Source: Dechloromonas sp. Dech2017 (GTDB taxonomy: Bacteria; Pseudomonadota; Gammaproteobacteria; Burkholderiales; Rhodocyclaceae). Taken from it: a DNA stretch of 64,000 nucleotides. This document shows, one piece after another, positions 37,279-46,090 of the stretch; position 1 is the stretch's first letter, and every line of letters begins with the position of its first letter. Location of the stretch: NCBI GenBank assembly GCA_009469585.1, contig SSXW01000002.1, forward strand, positions 45,001 to 109,000, written 5' to 3'. The position numbers were made by a program, and so were the translations under genes. The notes under the pieces are model-generated. The model saw nothing but the letters and a program-made list of their open reading frames with translations. It was not told the origin of the DNA and searched no databases.

Positions 37279-37305
37279 TAAAGTTCTGCCTGGAGCGGCC
37301 GTTAA
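37279..37305 (+). promoter_or_regulatory. sigma28 (FliA) promoter of flgMN
   Basis: TAAAGTTC (37279-37286), 11-bp spacer, GCCGTTAA (37298-37305), seven of eight matches in each half to TAAAGTTT-N11-GCCGATAA. It begins two bases after the flgA stop. Start near 37312, 28 nt before flgM. It lets FliA raise its own anti-sigma factor after hook completion. Confidence 0.85.
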
Positions 37306-37339
37306 CCAGATCGAGTCCAAAAGTTTTGAGAAGACCATC

Positions 37340-37630
37340 ATGAAGATCGACAGTAGTTACAAGCCAGCCACAGCCGGCCTCGCCCCCAAGGCAGCGAGCC
37401 CGCAAGCGGCCGCCGCCCCGGCCCCGGCCCGCGATGCGGTCAGCCTCAGCCACCTGGCCGGCAGCTTGCAGGCCGGTGAATCCGGCTCGGTCAATAGCGC
37501 GCGCATCCAGGAAATCAAGCAGGCCATTTCGGAAGGTCGCTTCAAGATCAACCCGGAAGCCATCGCCGACCGCCTGATTGATTCCGCCCGCGACCTGCTG
37601 AACAGCCAGAACAACAAGCGCCAGGCCTGA
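37340..37630 (+). CDS. flgM: anti-sigma28 factor FlgM
   Basis: This 96-aa protein is disordered at the N-terminus (MKIDSSYKP, then an Ala/Pro-rich stretch) with the sigma28-binding C-terminal helices VNSARIQEIKQAISEGRFKINPEAIADRLI (key R-I-x-x-I-K and the G-x-F/Y-x-I-x-x-x-x-I-A-x-x-L pattern). It holds FliA until exported through the finished hook. The last base of its stop is the first base of the flgN start. Confidence 0.96.
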   Translation: MKIDSSYKPATAGLAPKAASPQAAAAPAPARDAVSLSHLAGSLQAGESGSVNSARIQEIKQAISEGRFKINPEAIADRLIDSARDLLNSQNNKRQA

Positions 37631-38094
37631 TGTCCGACGTCTCTGCCGTCATCGAGCGGGAAATCGAACTGACTTCCCGCTTCGTCGATCTGCTGGTCGA
37701 AGAGCAGGAAATCCTCAAGGTAGGCGATATCGCCGGCCTGACCGCCCTGACCGACCGCAAGCCCCCCTTCATCGAACAACTCAATACCCTGGGCCGCCAG
37801 CGAGTCGCCCTCCTCGGCCTGGCCCCGGAAGTCGCCGAGCGCGACGCCATGCAGCAGTGGCTCAGCATTCATGGCGACGACCAGAGTGCTGCGGTCAACT
37901 GGGAAAAACTGCTGAAATTGGCACGCGAGGCGAAAGCCTTGCACGAACTGAACGCGCAACTGGTCGACCTGCATCTGCGCCAGACGTCCGAAATCCTCAA
38001 CATCCTGACCCAGCCGTCCACCGGCTCCGCGCTGTACGGCGCCAGCGGTCAGTCGGTTCCCTCCACCGGCAGCCGGATCGTCGATTCGGCCTGA
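37630..38094 (+). CDS. flgN: FlgK/FlgL export chaperone FlgN
   Basis: This 154-aa helical protein directly follows flgM, as in most proteobacteria. Features: IEREIELTSRFVDLLVEEQEIL at the start and ALHELNAQLVDLHLRQTSEILNIL near the C-terminus. FlgN binds the junction proteins FlgK and FlgL for export. It ends 15 bp from the convergent motD gene. Confidence 0.93.
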   Translation: MSDVSAVIEREIELTSRFVDLLVEEQEILKVGDIAGLTALTDRKPPFIEQLNTLGRQRVALLGLAPEVAERDAMQQWLSIHGDDQSAAVNWEKLLKLAREAKALHELNAQLVDLHLRQTSEILNILTQPSTGSALYGASGQSVPSTGSRIVDSA

Positions 38095-38109
38095 CCTGCG
38101 CTCGCGGCC

Positions 38110-38904
38110 CTATCGCCCGGACGGCGCAGCGGCGGGAATTTCGGTTGGCTCTTCCGGCCGGTTCGAATCGATCAGGATGCTGACCCGACGGTTCCTCGCC
38201 CGCCCCTCGACCGTCGTATTGGTTTCGAGCGGCCGCGTCTCGCCGTAGCCGATGGCGGTCAGGCGCTCGGCCCCGACGCCGCTATCGTTGAACAGCCGAA
38301 GCACCGTCGTCGCCCGCATGGCTGACAATTCCCAGTTCGATGGAAACTGATAGGTCGCGATCGGAATGTTGTCGGTATGCCCCTCGATGGTGATGGGAAA
38401 ATCCGACTGACTGAGCACCGCCGCGATGGCCTGCATGGCGCTGATCGAGGCCGGCTGCAGGCTGGCCTGCCCGGCCGGGAAGAGGATGCTGTCGTTGATC
38501 TCGATGGTCACCCCGCGGCTGGTTTCGAGCAGCCTGACCTTCCCCTGGGCGACCAGCGGCTGCAGTGCGTCCATGATCTCGCTGGCGACGTTCTTCATCT
38601 TCTGGCGTTGCTCGACCTTCTTATCGACGGCCGGATCGGGCAACTTGTCCGGCTTGGCGACCGGTTTGATCTGCAGCAGCGGAGCCCCCTGGATGACGGC
38701 GATCGGCTGGCCACCGGGCTGGCCGGTCGGATTCTTGAAGGCGTTGGTCAGCGAATTGGATAGAACCTTGTACTTGCCCTCGTTGACCGAGGAAACGGCG
38801 TACATGACGACGAAGAAGGCGAACAGCAGGGTAATGAAGTCGGCGTAGGAAACCAGCCAGCGCTCGTGGTTCTCCGGCTCTTCATGGCGGCGCCGGCGGG
38901 CCAT
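38110..38904 (-). CDS. motD: stator protein MotD (MotB family)
   Basis: This 264-aa protein has a single membrane helix (about 17-40, LVSYADFITLLFAFFVVMYAVSS) with the proton-carrying Asp in SYADF. A C-terminal OmpA-like peptidoglycan-binding domain has ITIEGHTDNIPIATYQFPSNWELSAMRA and GRARNRRVSI. It pairs with MotC. The start at 38904 is chosen because it gives the normal MotB-type N-terminus and overlaps the motC stop; the longer frame runs antisense to nothing but overlaps motC heavily. This is the Pseudomonas-like second stator. Confidence 0.93.
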   Translation of the reverse strand: MARRRRHEEPENHERWLVSYADFITLLFAFFVVMYAVSSVNEGKYKVLSNSLTNAFKNPTGQPGGQPIAVIQGAPLLQIKPVAKPDKLPDPAVDKKVEQRQKMKNVASEIMDALQPLVAQGKVRLLETSRGVTIEINDSILFPAGQASLQPASISAMQAIAAVLSQSDFPITIEGHTDNIPIATYQFPSNWELSAMRATTVLRLFNDSGVGAERLTAIGYGETRPLETNTTVEGRARNRRVSILIDSNRPEEPTEIPAAAPSGR

Positions 38905-39644
38905 CAGTGCAGGTAGCCCTTGAGGCGACCCTCGATGATGCGCGGGTTGTCGCCGACCGCGATACCGACCAGCCCGTCGACCATCATTTCGCGGGCCGCC
39001 ACCATCCGGGAAATGTAGTATTTCAGCTTGCCGGCGATCGGCAGGTAGATCAGGTTGGCCAACCCCACCCCGTAGATGGTCGCCACGAAGGCGACGGCGA
39101 TGCCGGCCCCGAGCTTGGTCGGGTCGGAAAGATTTTCCATGACGTGGATCAGCCCCATGACGGCGCCCAGGATGCCGATGGTCGGCGAGTAGCCGCCGGC
39201 CGCATCCCAGATCCTGGCCGACTGGCGCCATTCTTCTTCGAAGGTGTTGATATCGACCTCGAGCAACTCGCGGATGCGCTCCGGCTCGGCCCCGTCGACC
39301 AGCAGTTGCAGGCCCTTGCGGGCGAAATCGTCCTTGATGCCGGGAATGAAGTTTTCCAGCGCCAGCAAGCCCTCGCGGCGCGACAAGTGGCTCCAGTTGA
39401 CGATCTGGTCGATCTGCCGCTTTTGCTCGATGACCGGCGGCACCCAGACCCACTTGGCCATCCGGATGCCGCGCTTGAAGACATGGATGGGGCTTTGCAG
39501 CAAAACAGCACCCAGCGTGCCGCCGAGCACGATGAGCAAGGCGGTCGGCTGGACCAGCGATCCGATATGGCCGCCTTCGAGATACTGGCCGCCGATGATG
39601 GCGACCATGCCGAGCGCCAGGCCGGCCAGGCTGATCTTATCCAA
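38904..39644 (-). CDS. motC: stator protein MotC (MotA family)
   Basis: This 246-aa protein has four membrane segments and the MotA signature (GAVMGLIHVMENLSDPTKLGAGIAVAFVATIYGVGLANLIYLPIAGKLK in outline). It forms the proton channel with MotD. The start is set at TTG 39644, giving MDKISLAGLALGM: AAGGAG lies seven bases before it, while the GTG two codons upstream is only one base from that site. The start sits inside the last codons of fliA. Confidence 0.92.
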   Translation of the reverse strand: MDKISLAGLALGMVAIIGGQYLEGGHIGSLVQPTALLIVLGGTLGAVLLQSPIHVFKRGIRMAKWVWVPPVIEQKRQIDQIVNWSHLSRREGLLALENFIPGIKDDFARKGLQLLVDGAEPERIRELLEVDINTFEEEWRQSARIWDAAGGYSPTIGILGAVMGLIHVMENLSDPTKLGAGIAVAFVATIYGVGLANLIYLPIAGKLKYYISRMVAAREMMVDGLVGIAVGDNPRIIEGRLKGYLH

Positions 39645-40389
39645 GGGCACGCTCCTTGCGGCGCTTGGCGACCTTGGGCACCTCGCCGGCCATCTTGCTG
39701 CGCAGGCGGGCGATGGCCTGGCTGTGCAGCTGACAGACCCGCGACTCGGTAACCCCCATGACCTCGCCGATTTCGCGCAAATTCAGGTCCTGCTCGTAAT
39801 AGAGGGCCATCATCAGCTTTTCCCGTTCCGGTAGCTGGCCGATGGCGGTAACGAGCAGCGCCTTGATGCTGCGGTCCTCGAGAATCGACATGGGATCGGC
39901 ATCGTTGTCGGTGAAGTGGCGGTCGAGAAAATCCTCGTCGCCATCGCCGCCGAAATCGTCGAAATAGACCAGTTGATGTCCCCGCGCGTCCTGCAGCGTG
40001 CGCTGGTAATCGGCCAGCGTCATGCCCAGCGCCTCGGCCAGTTCCTTTTCGGACGGGGCGCGGCCGTGCTGGTGCTCCAGCTGGTTGATCACCGTCTCGA
40101 TGCGCCGCAGCTCGCGGCGCAGGTTGCGCGGCAACCAGTCGTTTTCGCGCAGGCCGTCGAGCATGGCGCCGCGGATGCGTTGCGTCGCGTAGGTCTCGAA
40201 CTGGGCGCCGAAACCCTCCTGGTAGCGGTCGATGGCATCGAGCAGGCCGAGCATGCCGTTCTGCACCAGGTCGTCGAAGAGAACGCTGGGCGGCAGGCGG
40301 GCCATCAAATGATAGGCGATGCGCTTCACCAGCGGCACGAAGCGCTGAACCAGCTGTTCCCTGTCTGGCTGCCCGGCAGCGGTATACAT
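39637..40389 (-). CDS. fliA: flagellar sigma factor sigma28
   Basis: This 250-aa protein has sigma regions 2 to 4. Region 2 is VQRFVPLVKRIAYHLMARLPPSVLFDDLVQNGMLGLLDAIDRY, with the -10-reading FETYATQRIRGAMLDGLRENDW that follows. Region 3 starts RAPSEKELAEALGM. Region 4 has a helix-turn-helix NLREIGEVMGVTESRVCQLHSQAI. It directs late genes; sites are visible at fliC and flgM. The ATG at 40389 overlaps the flhG stop as TGATG. Confidence 0.97.
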   Translation of the reverse strand: MYTAAGQPDREQLVQRFVPLVKRIAYHLMARLPPSVLFDDLVQNGMLGLLDAIDRYQEGFGAQFETYATQRIRGAMLDGLRENDWLPRNLRRELRRIETVINQLEHQHGRAPSEKELAEALGMTLADYQRTLQDARGHQLVYFDDFGGDGDEDFLDRHFTDNDADPMSILEDRSIKALLVTAIGQLPEREKLMMALYYEQDLNLREIGEVMGVTESRVCQLHSQAIARLRSKMAGEVPKVAKRRKERALG

Positions 40390-41279
40390 CAAGTGCGCAA
40401 TACGGTGGGGGTTATACGTTGGCTCAAGTGTAACAGCTGTTGCATGAATTGCTCGACGCCCCCGGCCTCGCTCTCGCTGCGCTGCCAGTACAGCATGTCC
40501 GAGGCAATGTCGCGGAAGGCGGCGGCGGCGGGCGAGTCCGGGGCCTGGACGAGGACCGGCCGGCAGAGCTGGGCCGAGCGGCGCAAGGCGTCGTCAAGCG
40601 GTATGGCCCCGGCGTAGTCGAGGCGGGCGATGCCCCGCTGGGCGGCGACCTGGGCGATGTTCTCATAGATCGAACGGGCATCCGGCAGGCTGCGCACCTT
40701 GTTCACCAGGATGCGAAAATGCTTCCGGGAGAAGGCGTGGCTGACTTTCTTGATCAGCGAATAGGCCTCGGTGATCGACGCACTGTTGCCGGAAAGCACC
40801 ACCACCGCCTCCTGCGAGGCCAGGCCAAAAGGCGAAAAGCCGTTGGGGTGGGCCATGCTGGCATCGACCAGGATGACGTCGATCGGCCGCTCGAGCCCGG
40901 ACATGGCGTCGAGCAGCGTCTGCTGCTGGGTCAGCGACAGGCGGCCGAGTTTCTTGACCGCACGGGCGGCCGGCAACACACGCAGGCCGGTCATCGGCTG
41001 CAGCAGCACCTGCGACAGCGGCAATTCGCGCTGCACGACGTTGAGCAGATCGTTGCGGGCATTGAGGCCGAACATCGACGCGATGTCGTCACCCGGCCCG
41101 TGCTCGTCGATGATCAACACCTCCTTGCCGAGTCGGGCCAGCGCCACGCCGAGGTTGGCGACAGCGACGCTGCGCCCGACGCCTTCGCAGCCGGCGACGA
41201 CGGTGATCACCTGCAACTGCTGCCCGGCACCGAGCAGTCGACGCAAGCCTGCTGCCTGGTCAACCCGGAAATCAGCCAC
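40389..41279 (-). CDS. flhG: FlhG/FleN-like MinD-family protein with degenerate P-loop
   Basis: This 296-aa protein sits after flhF and before fliA, the standard flhG place. The fold is MinD-like with N-terminal LGAGQQLQVITVVAG. However, the P-loop at residues 29-37 is AGCEGVGRS instead of SGKGGVGKT, so both the signature and the catalytic lysines are absent (Cys31, Arg36). The switch I site is IDEHGPGDD rather than DADLGLAN. Canonical FlhG is an ATPase that limits flagellar number and inhibits FleQ; this one may bind but not hydrolyse ATP, or may have lost nucleotide binding. No frameshift or stop is present and the gene is in frame with tight overlaps. Confidence 0.85.
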   Translation of the reverse strand: MADFRVDQAAGLRRLLGAGQQLQVITVVAGCEGVGRSVAVANLGVALARLGKEVLIIDEHGPGDDIASMFGLNARNDLLNVVQRELPLSQVLLQPMTGLRVLPAARAVKKLGRLSLTQQQTLLDAMSGLERPIDVILVDASMAHPNGFSPFGLASQEAVVVLSGNSASITEAYSLIKKVSHAFSRKHFRILVNKVRSLPDARSIYENIAQVAAQRGIARLDYAGAIPLDDALRRSAQLCRPVLVQAPDSPAAAAFRDIASDMLYWQRSESEAGGVEQFMQQLLHLSQRITPTVLRT

Positions 41280-42750
41280 GACGGCCTCCGACTGCCATCA
41301 CCCCGGCGTTAGCCATCAACAGTGCCGGTTCGACGCCGTCGAACTTGTGCGGCGAGCTCTCCGGCACGTCCTTGAAGGCACGGTGCAGCAGATAGCTGCG
41401 ATTGGGCAGGTGCAGGTCTTCCGGCACGCGCTGGCCATTGGAGACGTACAGCAGTTGCAGGCGGTGGCGCATGATGACGTCGAGCACGGTGGCCAGGCTG
41501 GCCGCTTCGTCGATCTTGGTCAGGATGCAGCCGGCCAGCGTAGCGCCGGCATAGGCGCGGACGACGTCGTCGAGCGTGTCGCCACGCGAGGTGGAATTAA
41601 GGAGGAGCAGGCGCTGGACGTTGCAGCCGGACAGCATGTCGGTCATTTCGGGAACCAGCTTGTCGCGCTGGCTCATGCCCATCGTATCGATCAACACCAT
41701 GTGCTTGTGCTGCAGTTCGTCCAGCGTTTGCCGCAGCTCGGCGGCATCCTTGACCAGGTGCACCGAGACACCGAGGATGCGGCCGTAGATGCGCAGCTGT
41801 TCATGGGCGCCGATCCGGTAGCCGTCGGTGGTGACCAGCGCCACCTTGCTCGGGCCGTGGCGCAGCACGCAGCGGGCGGCCAGCTTGGCCGTGGTCGTCG
41901 TCTTGCCGACGCCGGTCGGGCCGACCAGCGCGTACACGCCGCCGCGGTCGACGATATCGCCTTCCCCGCCGATGGTCAGCAGCGAACGATCGGCCGCCCC
42001 CTTGACCCAGGCCATGGCTTCGCTGCTGCTCATTTCATGGGGCAGGTCGGCGATCAGTTCGCGGGCGAATTGCGGTGAAAAGCCGGCGTCCAGCATCTGG
42101 CGGAGGATCTCCGTCTTCACCGGCTCGGAGCGTGCGACTTCGCCCCAGGCAAAGCCGGCCATGTGCTGCTCGACGATCTTGCGCAAGGAGCGGATTTCCT
42201 CCATCACCTCCATCGGCACCACCTCGGCTGCCGGACGGGGCGCAGCAACCGGCGGCGCTGGCGGCACCTTGGCTTGCGGCGGCGGGGCGGGAGCAACGGC
42301 TGGCCGCGGCACTTCCGCGGTCGACCCGGAAAAACGGCCAATATCGGCATGGCGCAAGCCGCCGGTACGCGGGATGCCGGCATTGACGGCCGGCGCCATA
42401 CGCTGCGCTGCGGCCGGGGCCGGAACGGGCGGCGGGGCCGGACGGCTGGCCACCGGCTGGGTCGGTGCAGTCGGCCGCGATGGCGGCTGCGAAATTCTCG
42501 CCCGCGCCGAGTTGAGAACGACACGGTAATCTTCGGCGCTGTCGGTAACGGCCGGCTGTCGGGCGACCGGCGCGCTGTCGGCGACCGTCGTCGGCACGAT
42601 CATCGCCATGTCGCGGGCGGCCACCGCCATGATCTCCACCCCGCCAGGGACGCCCCGATTGGAGAGGATGATCGCGTCGTTACCGAGCGTCTCCTTCACT
42701 TTGCGCAACGCATCCCGGGCGTTGGCGGCAATGAATTTTCTGACGTTCAT
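41272..42750 (-). CDS. flhF: flagellar polar-localisation GTPase FlhF
   Basis: This 492-aa SRP-family GTPase has an N-terminal basic segment (MNVRKFIAANARDALRKVKE), a long Pro/Ala-rich linker (about 70-190), an N-domain, and a G-domain with P-loop GPTGVGKTTTTAKL (about 277-290), LVTTDGYRIGAHEQL, VLIDTMGMSQRD and LTKIDEAA. It marks the pole where the flagellum is built, so polar flagellation is likely. It overlaps both flhG (8 bp) and flhA (4 bp). Confidence 0.95.
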   Translation of the reverse strand: MNVRKFIAANARDALRKVKETLGNDAIILSNRGVPGGVEIMAVAARDMAMIVPTTVADSAPVARQPAVTDSAEDYRVVLNSARARISQPPSRPTAPTQPVASRPAPPPVPAPAAAQRMAPAVNAGIPRTGGLRHADIGRFSGSTAEVPRPAVAPAPPPQAKVPPAPPVAAPRPAAEVVPMEVMEEIRSLRKIVEQHMAGFAWGEVARSEPVKTEILRQMLDAGFSPQFARELIADLPHEMSSSEAMAWVKGAADRSLLTIGGEGDIVDRGGVYALVGPTGVGKTTTTAKLAARCVLRHGPSKVALVTTDGYRIGAHEQLRIYGRILGVSVHLVKDAAELRQTLDELQHKHMVLIDTMGMSQRDKLVPEMTDMLSGCNVQRLLLLNSTSRGDTLDDVVRAYAGATLAGCILTKIDEAASLATVLDVIMRHRLQLLYVSNGQRVPEDLHLPNRSYLLHRAFKDVPESSPHKFDGVEPALLMANAGVMAVGGRRG

Positions 42751-44831
42751 GCTTTGCCTCCGATGATCGAGGTCACCTTGATAATTCGGTTTTCGGGTAC
42801 TTCGTTATGCGACAGCACCTTCAGTTGAGGAATGCTGCGGCGCAGGAACCTGGCCAGCAGCAGGCGCAGACTGGCCGGCACGAGCAGCACGGCGGGCAGC
42901 CCGAGGCCTTCCTGGCGGCTGGCAGCAGCCGAGGTCTCGCGGACCAGCGTGTCGGCCAGGCCGGGTTCGAAACTGGTATTTTCCGAGCCGCCGGATACGG
43001 CCTGGGCGAGCAGCCGTTCCAGCGCCGGATCGAGCGACATGACCTGCATTTCGTTGCCGGTCGGGAAAAGCTGCTGGACGATGGAACGACCGAGCATGAT
43101 GCGCACCTGCGTGGTCAGTTCGTCCGGGTTCTGGGTACGCGTCGCGTGATCGGCCACCGTCTCGATGATGGTGCGCATGTCGCGGATATGGACACCCTCT
43201 TCGAGCATGGCCTGCAGGACTTTCTGCAGAACGCCGAGCGGGATCACCTTGGGCACCAGGTCCTCGACCAGCTTGGGCATTTCCTTGGCCAGGTGATCGA
43301 GCAGTTGCTGGACTTCCTGGCGACCGAGCAGTTCGGCGGCGTGGGTGAGGATCAGGTGGTTGAGATGTGTGGCCACCACCGTCGACGCATCAACCACGGT
43401 ATAGCCATAGGCCTGAGCCTGGTCGCGCTGGCTGGTATCGATCCAGATGGCCGGCAGGCCGAAAGCCGGATCCTTGGTCGCCGTACCGTTCAGCGTCCCG
43501 GCCACCCGCCCCGGGTTGATCGCCAGGTATTGCCCGGCGAATGCCTCGCCCTGGCCGACCTCGACCCCCTTGAGAAGGATGCGATAGGTGTTCGGCTTCA
43601 ACTCCAGGTTGTCGCGGATATGCACCGGTGAAACGAGGAAGCCAACCTCCTGAGCGAACTTCTTGCGGATACCGCGAATCCGCCGCAACAACTCGCCATC
43701 CTGCGACTTGTCGACCAGCGGAATCAGGCGATAGCCGACTTCCAGCCCGAGTACGTCGAGCGGCATTACATCGTTCCAGCTCGCCTCCATTGCCTCCTGA
43801 ACCGGGGACGGCGCCACCGGTAGCGGCGCCTCGACCACCCGCCGCTCCTTCTCCATCATCCGCCAGGCCAGCCAGCCCAGCGTCGAGGCCAGCGTGATGA
43901 AAACCAGGTTCGGCATGCCGGGAATCATGCCGAGGATGCCGATGATGGCGGCGGTAATAGCAATCGCCTTGCCGTTGCGGAACATCTGGCCCATCACCTG
44001 ATGGCCGATATCGCGGTCATCGGAAACCCGGGTCACCACCATGCCGGCGGCGATCGAGATGATCAGCCCGGGAATCTGGGCGACCAGTCCGTCGCCGATG
44101 GTCAGCAAGGTGTAGTTCTTGGCCGCTTGGGCCAGTTCCATGTTGTGCTGGGCGACACCGATGATCAGGCCACCGACCACGTTGAGCAGCATGATGATGA
44201 TGCCGGCGATGGCGTCGCCTCGGACGAATTTGGAGGCACCGTCCATCGACCCGAAAAATTCCGACTCCCGGGAAATCTCGCTGCGCCGCTTGCGGGCCTC
44301 GTCCTCGCCGATCAGCCCGGCATTGAGGTCGGCATCGATGGCCATCTGCTTGCCGGGCATGGCGTCCAGCGTGAAGCGTGCCGACACCTCGGCCACCCGG
44401 CCCGCACCCTTGGTGATAACGACAAAATTGATGACTACCAGGATCATGAAAACGATGATGCCGACAGTGAAATTCCCGCCGACCAGGAAATGCCCGAAGG
44501 CCTCGATGACCTTGCCGGCCGCATCCGGCCCCTTGTGCCCTTCGAGCATGACGACACGCGTCGAGGCGACGTTCAGCGACAGGCGTAACAGGGTCGTCAC
44601 CAGCAGCACCGTCGGAAAAACTGAAAAATCCAGGGTCTTTTGGGTGTTGACCGCAACCAGCAGGACAAGCACCGAAATGGCGATGTTGAAGGTGAAGAAG
44701 ACATCCAGCACGAATGCCGGCAGGGGCAGGACCATCATGGCCAGGATCATCAGGACCAGGACAGGCGCCGCCAGCTGGGTGACGTTCATCCGCCCGAACA
44801 AGGCCTGCAACCCCATGGAACCGGCCGCCAC
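42747..44831 (-). CDS. flhA: flagellar export gate protein FlhA
   Basis: This 694-aa protein has eight N-terminal membrane segments (to about residue 330) with the FHIPEP-type loop (VARFTLDAMPGKQMAIDADLNAGLIGEDEARKRR in outline) and a large cytoplasmic domain ending at residue 694. It binds chaperone-substrate complexes and converts proton flow. The start is GTG, immediately after the flhB stop, with GGAGG about nine bases before it. Confidence 0.97.
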   Translation of the reverse strand: MAAGSMGLQALFGRMNVTQLAAPVLVLMILAMMVLPLPAFVLDVFFTFNIAISVLVLLVAVNTQKTLDFSVFPTVLLVTTLLRLSLNVASTRVVMLEGHKGPDAAGKVIEAFGHFLVGGNFTVGIIVFMILVVINFVVITKGAGRVAEVSARFTLDAMPGKQMAIDADLNAGLIGEDEARKRRSEISRESEFFGSMDGASKFVRGDAIAGIIIMLLNVVGGLIIGVAQHNMELAQAAKNYTLLTIGDGLVAQIPGLIISIAAGMVVTRVSDDRDIGHQVMGQMFRNGKAIAITAAIIGILGMIPGMPNLVFITLASTLGWLAWRMMEKERRVVEAPLPVAPSPVQEAMEASWNDVMPLDVLGLEVGYRLIPLVDKSQDGELLRRIRGIRKKFAQEVGFLVSPVHIRDNLELKPNTYRILLKGVEVGQGEAFAGQYLAINPGRVAGTLNGTATKDPAFGLPAIWIDTSQRDQAQAYGYTVVDASTVVATHLNHLILTHAAELLGRQEVQQLLDHLAKEMPKLVEDLVPKVIPLGVLQKVLQAMLEEGVHIRDMRTIIETVADHATRTQNPDELTTQVRIMLGRSIVQQLFPTGNEMQVMSLDPALERLLAQAVSGGSENTSFEPGLADTLVRETSAAASRQEGLGLPAVLLVPASLRLLLARFLRRSIPQLKVLSHNEVPENRIIKVTSIIGGKA

Positions 44832-45965
44832 TTAGCTTGCCTCCGGAACGAGTTCGGGAGGCACCGGCAGATCGCGCGGCGGCACGGGGTAGCCCCCGCC
44901 CACCTGCCGCCAGTTGGCCAACTGGTAGACGTAGGCGAGCACCTCCGCCACGGCGTTATACAGTGCGCCCGGAATCTCGCCGTCCAGTTCGGCGTGCTTA
45001 TAAAGCGCCCGCGCCAACGGCGGCGCCTCCATGATCGGCACTGCATGCTCGGCGGCGACCTCACGGATTTTCAGGGCTACCGCGCCGACACCCTTAGCGA
45101 CCACCTTAGGCGCCGACATCCCGGCCTGGTAGGTCAGCGCCACCGCGTAGTGGGATGGATTGGTCACCACCACGTCGGCCTTGGGCACCGCCGCCATCAT
45201 CCGCTTACGCGCAGCCTGCATCTGCAGACTACGGATACGGCCCTTGACGTGGGGATCGCCCATCATTTCCTTCATTTCCTGCTTGACCTCTTCCTTGGTC
45301 ATTTTCAGCTTGTCGAAGTATTGCCAGAGCTGGAAGGGCACATCTGCTGCAACGACGATGGCCAGGGTCGCAACCAGGATCAGGAAGGAAAACGAAACAA
45401 GGTTGCCGGCATGTGCCAAAGCTGCCTCGAGCGGCTCGGCCAGCAAGCCGAAGATCTCGTCACGCTCCCGCCAGATCAGCAGAACGGCGACACCACCAAC
45501 CAGAACGGCCTTGAGAACCGCCTTGAGCAACTCCATAAGGCTGTTCCACGACAGCAATCGCCCCATGCCGGCGATCGGATTGATGCGCTTGAGATCCGGC
45601 ATCATCGCCTTGGGCGCGAACACCCAGGCGTTAAGGAAGAATGGCGGCAACACCGCCGCCGCCAGCAACAAGGCCAACAACGGGGAAAAGACGAAGAGCG
45701 CATCCCCGGAAACCTCGGCCAGACGTGGCAACATCAGGGCGGGCTCGCGCATGTACTGCGGCTCGACGGTAAAGCCTTTCTGAATGATCGCCACCGAGCG
45801 CTGCATGAACCAGCTGCCCATCATCCAGAATGAAGCGCCGGCCACCATCAACACCAGGAAGGTACCGAGCTCACGGGAATGCGGCACCTGACCCTGCTCA
45901 CGAGCCTGCTCAATTCGCCGGCTGGTGGGCTCTTCAGTTTTCTCGAGGTCGCTATCTTCCGCCAT
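44832..45965 (-). CDS. flhB: flagellar export switch protein FlhB
   Basis: This 377-aa protein has four membrane helices (about 30-210) and a cytoplasmic domain cleaved at N-P-x-H. Here the motif is NPSH at residues 269-272, with Ser instead of the usual Thr; Asn and Pro, which do the chemistry, are kept. It starts MAEDSDLEKTEEPTSRRIEQAREQGQV, as in the family. It switches export from hook to filament under FliK. It is preceded by a terminator and a -10, so it heads the flhBAFG-fliA-motCD transcript. Confidence 0.96.
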   Translation of the reverse strand: MAEDSDLEKTEEPTSRRIEQAREQGQVPHSRELGTFLVLMVAGASFWMMGSWFMQRSVAIIQKGFTVEPQYMREPALMLPRLAEVSGDALFVFSPLLALLLAAAVLPPFFLNAWVFAPKAMMPDLKRINPIAGMGRLLSWNSLMELLKAVLKAVLVGGVAVLLIWRERDEIFGLLAEPLEAALAHAGNLVSFSFLILVATLAIVVAADVPFQLWQYFDKLKMTKEEVKQEMKEMMGDPHVKGRIRSLQMQAARKRMMAAVPKADVVVTNPSHYAVALTYQAGMSAPKVVAKGVGAVALKIREVAAEHAVPIMEAPPLARALYKHAELDGEIPGALYNAVAEVLAYVYQLANWRQVGGGYPVPPRDLPVPPELVPEAS

Positions 45966-45991
45966 AGCCGTCTTTGGTAGATGTTGTGGCT

Positions 45992-45997
45992 ATTATA
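45992..45997 (-). promoter_or_regulatory. -10 element for flhB operon
   Basis: Perfect TATAAT on the minus strand, 27 bp before flhB. The -35 position (CTTTAA, 17 bp upstream) is poor, and the spacer is T-rich. No sigma54 or sigma28 pattern is visible here, so a sigma70 promoter, perhaps activator-dependent, is the best guess. Confidence 0.5.
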
Positions 45998-46040
45998 GGA
46001 AAAAATGAGGAAAATTAAAGAGGTACGTGTGTTTATTTAG

Positions 46041-46080
46041 CCTGTTTCTCAGATGCCGAATGCAAGCATCTGAGAACAGG
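46041..46080. repeat. long inverted repeat upstream of flhB promoter
   Basis: CCTGTTTCTCAGATGC and its complement GCATCTGAGAACAGG flank a 9-nt loop, giving 15 base pairs with one bulged T. It lies between the cheA terminator (46091-46122) and the flhB -10. No U-tract follows on either strand. It could be an operator, a terminator backup or an RNA structure; function unknown. Confidence 0.7.
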
Positions 46081-46090
46081 ATGAATCGCC

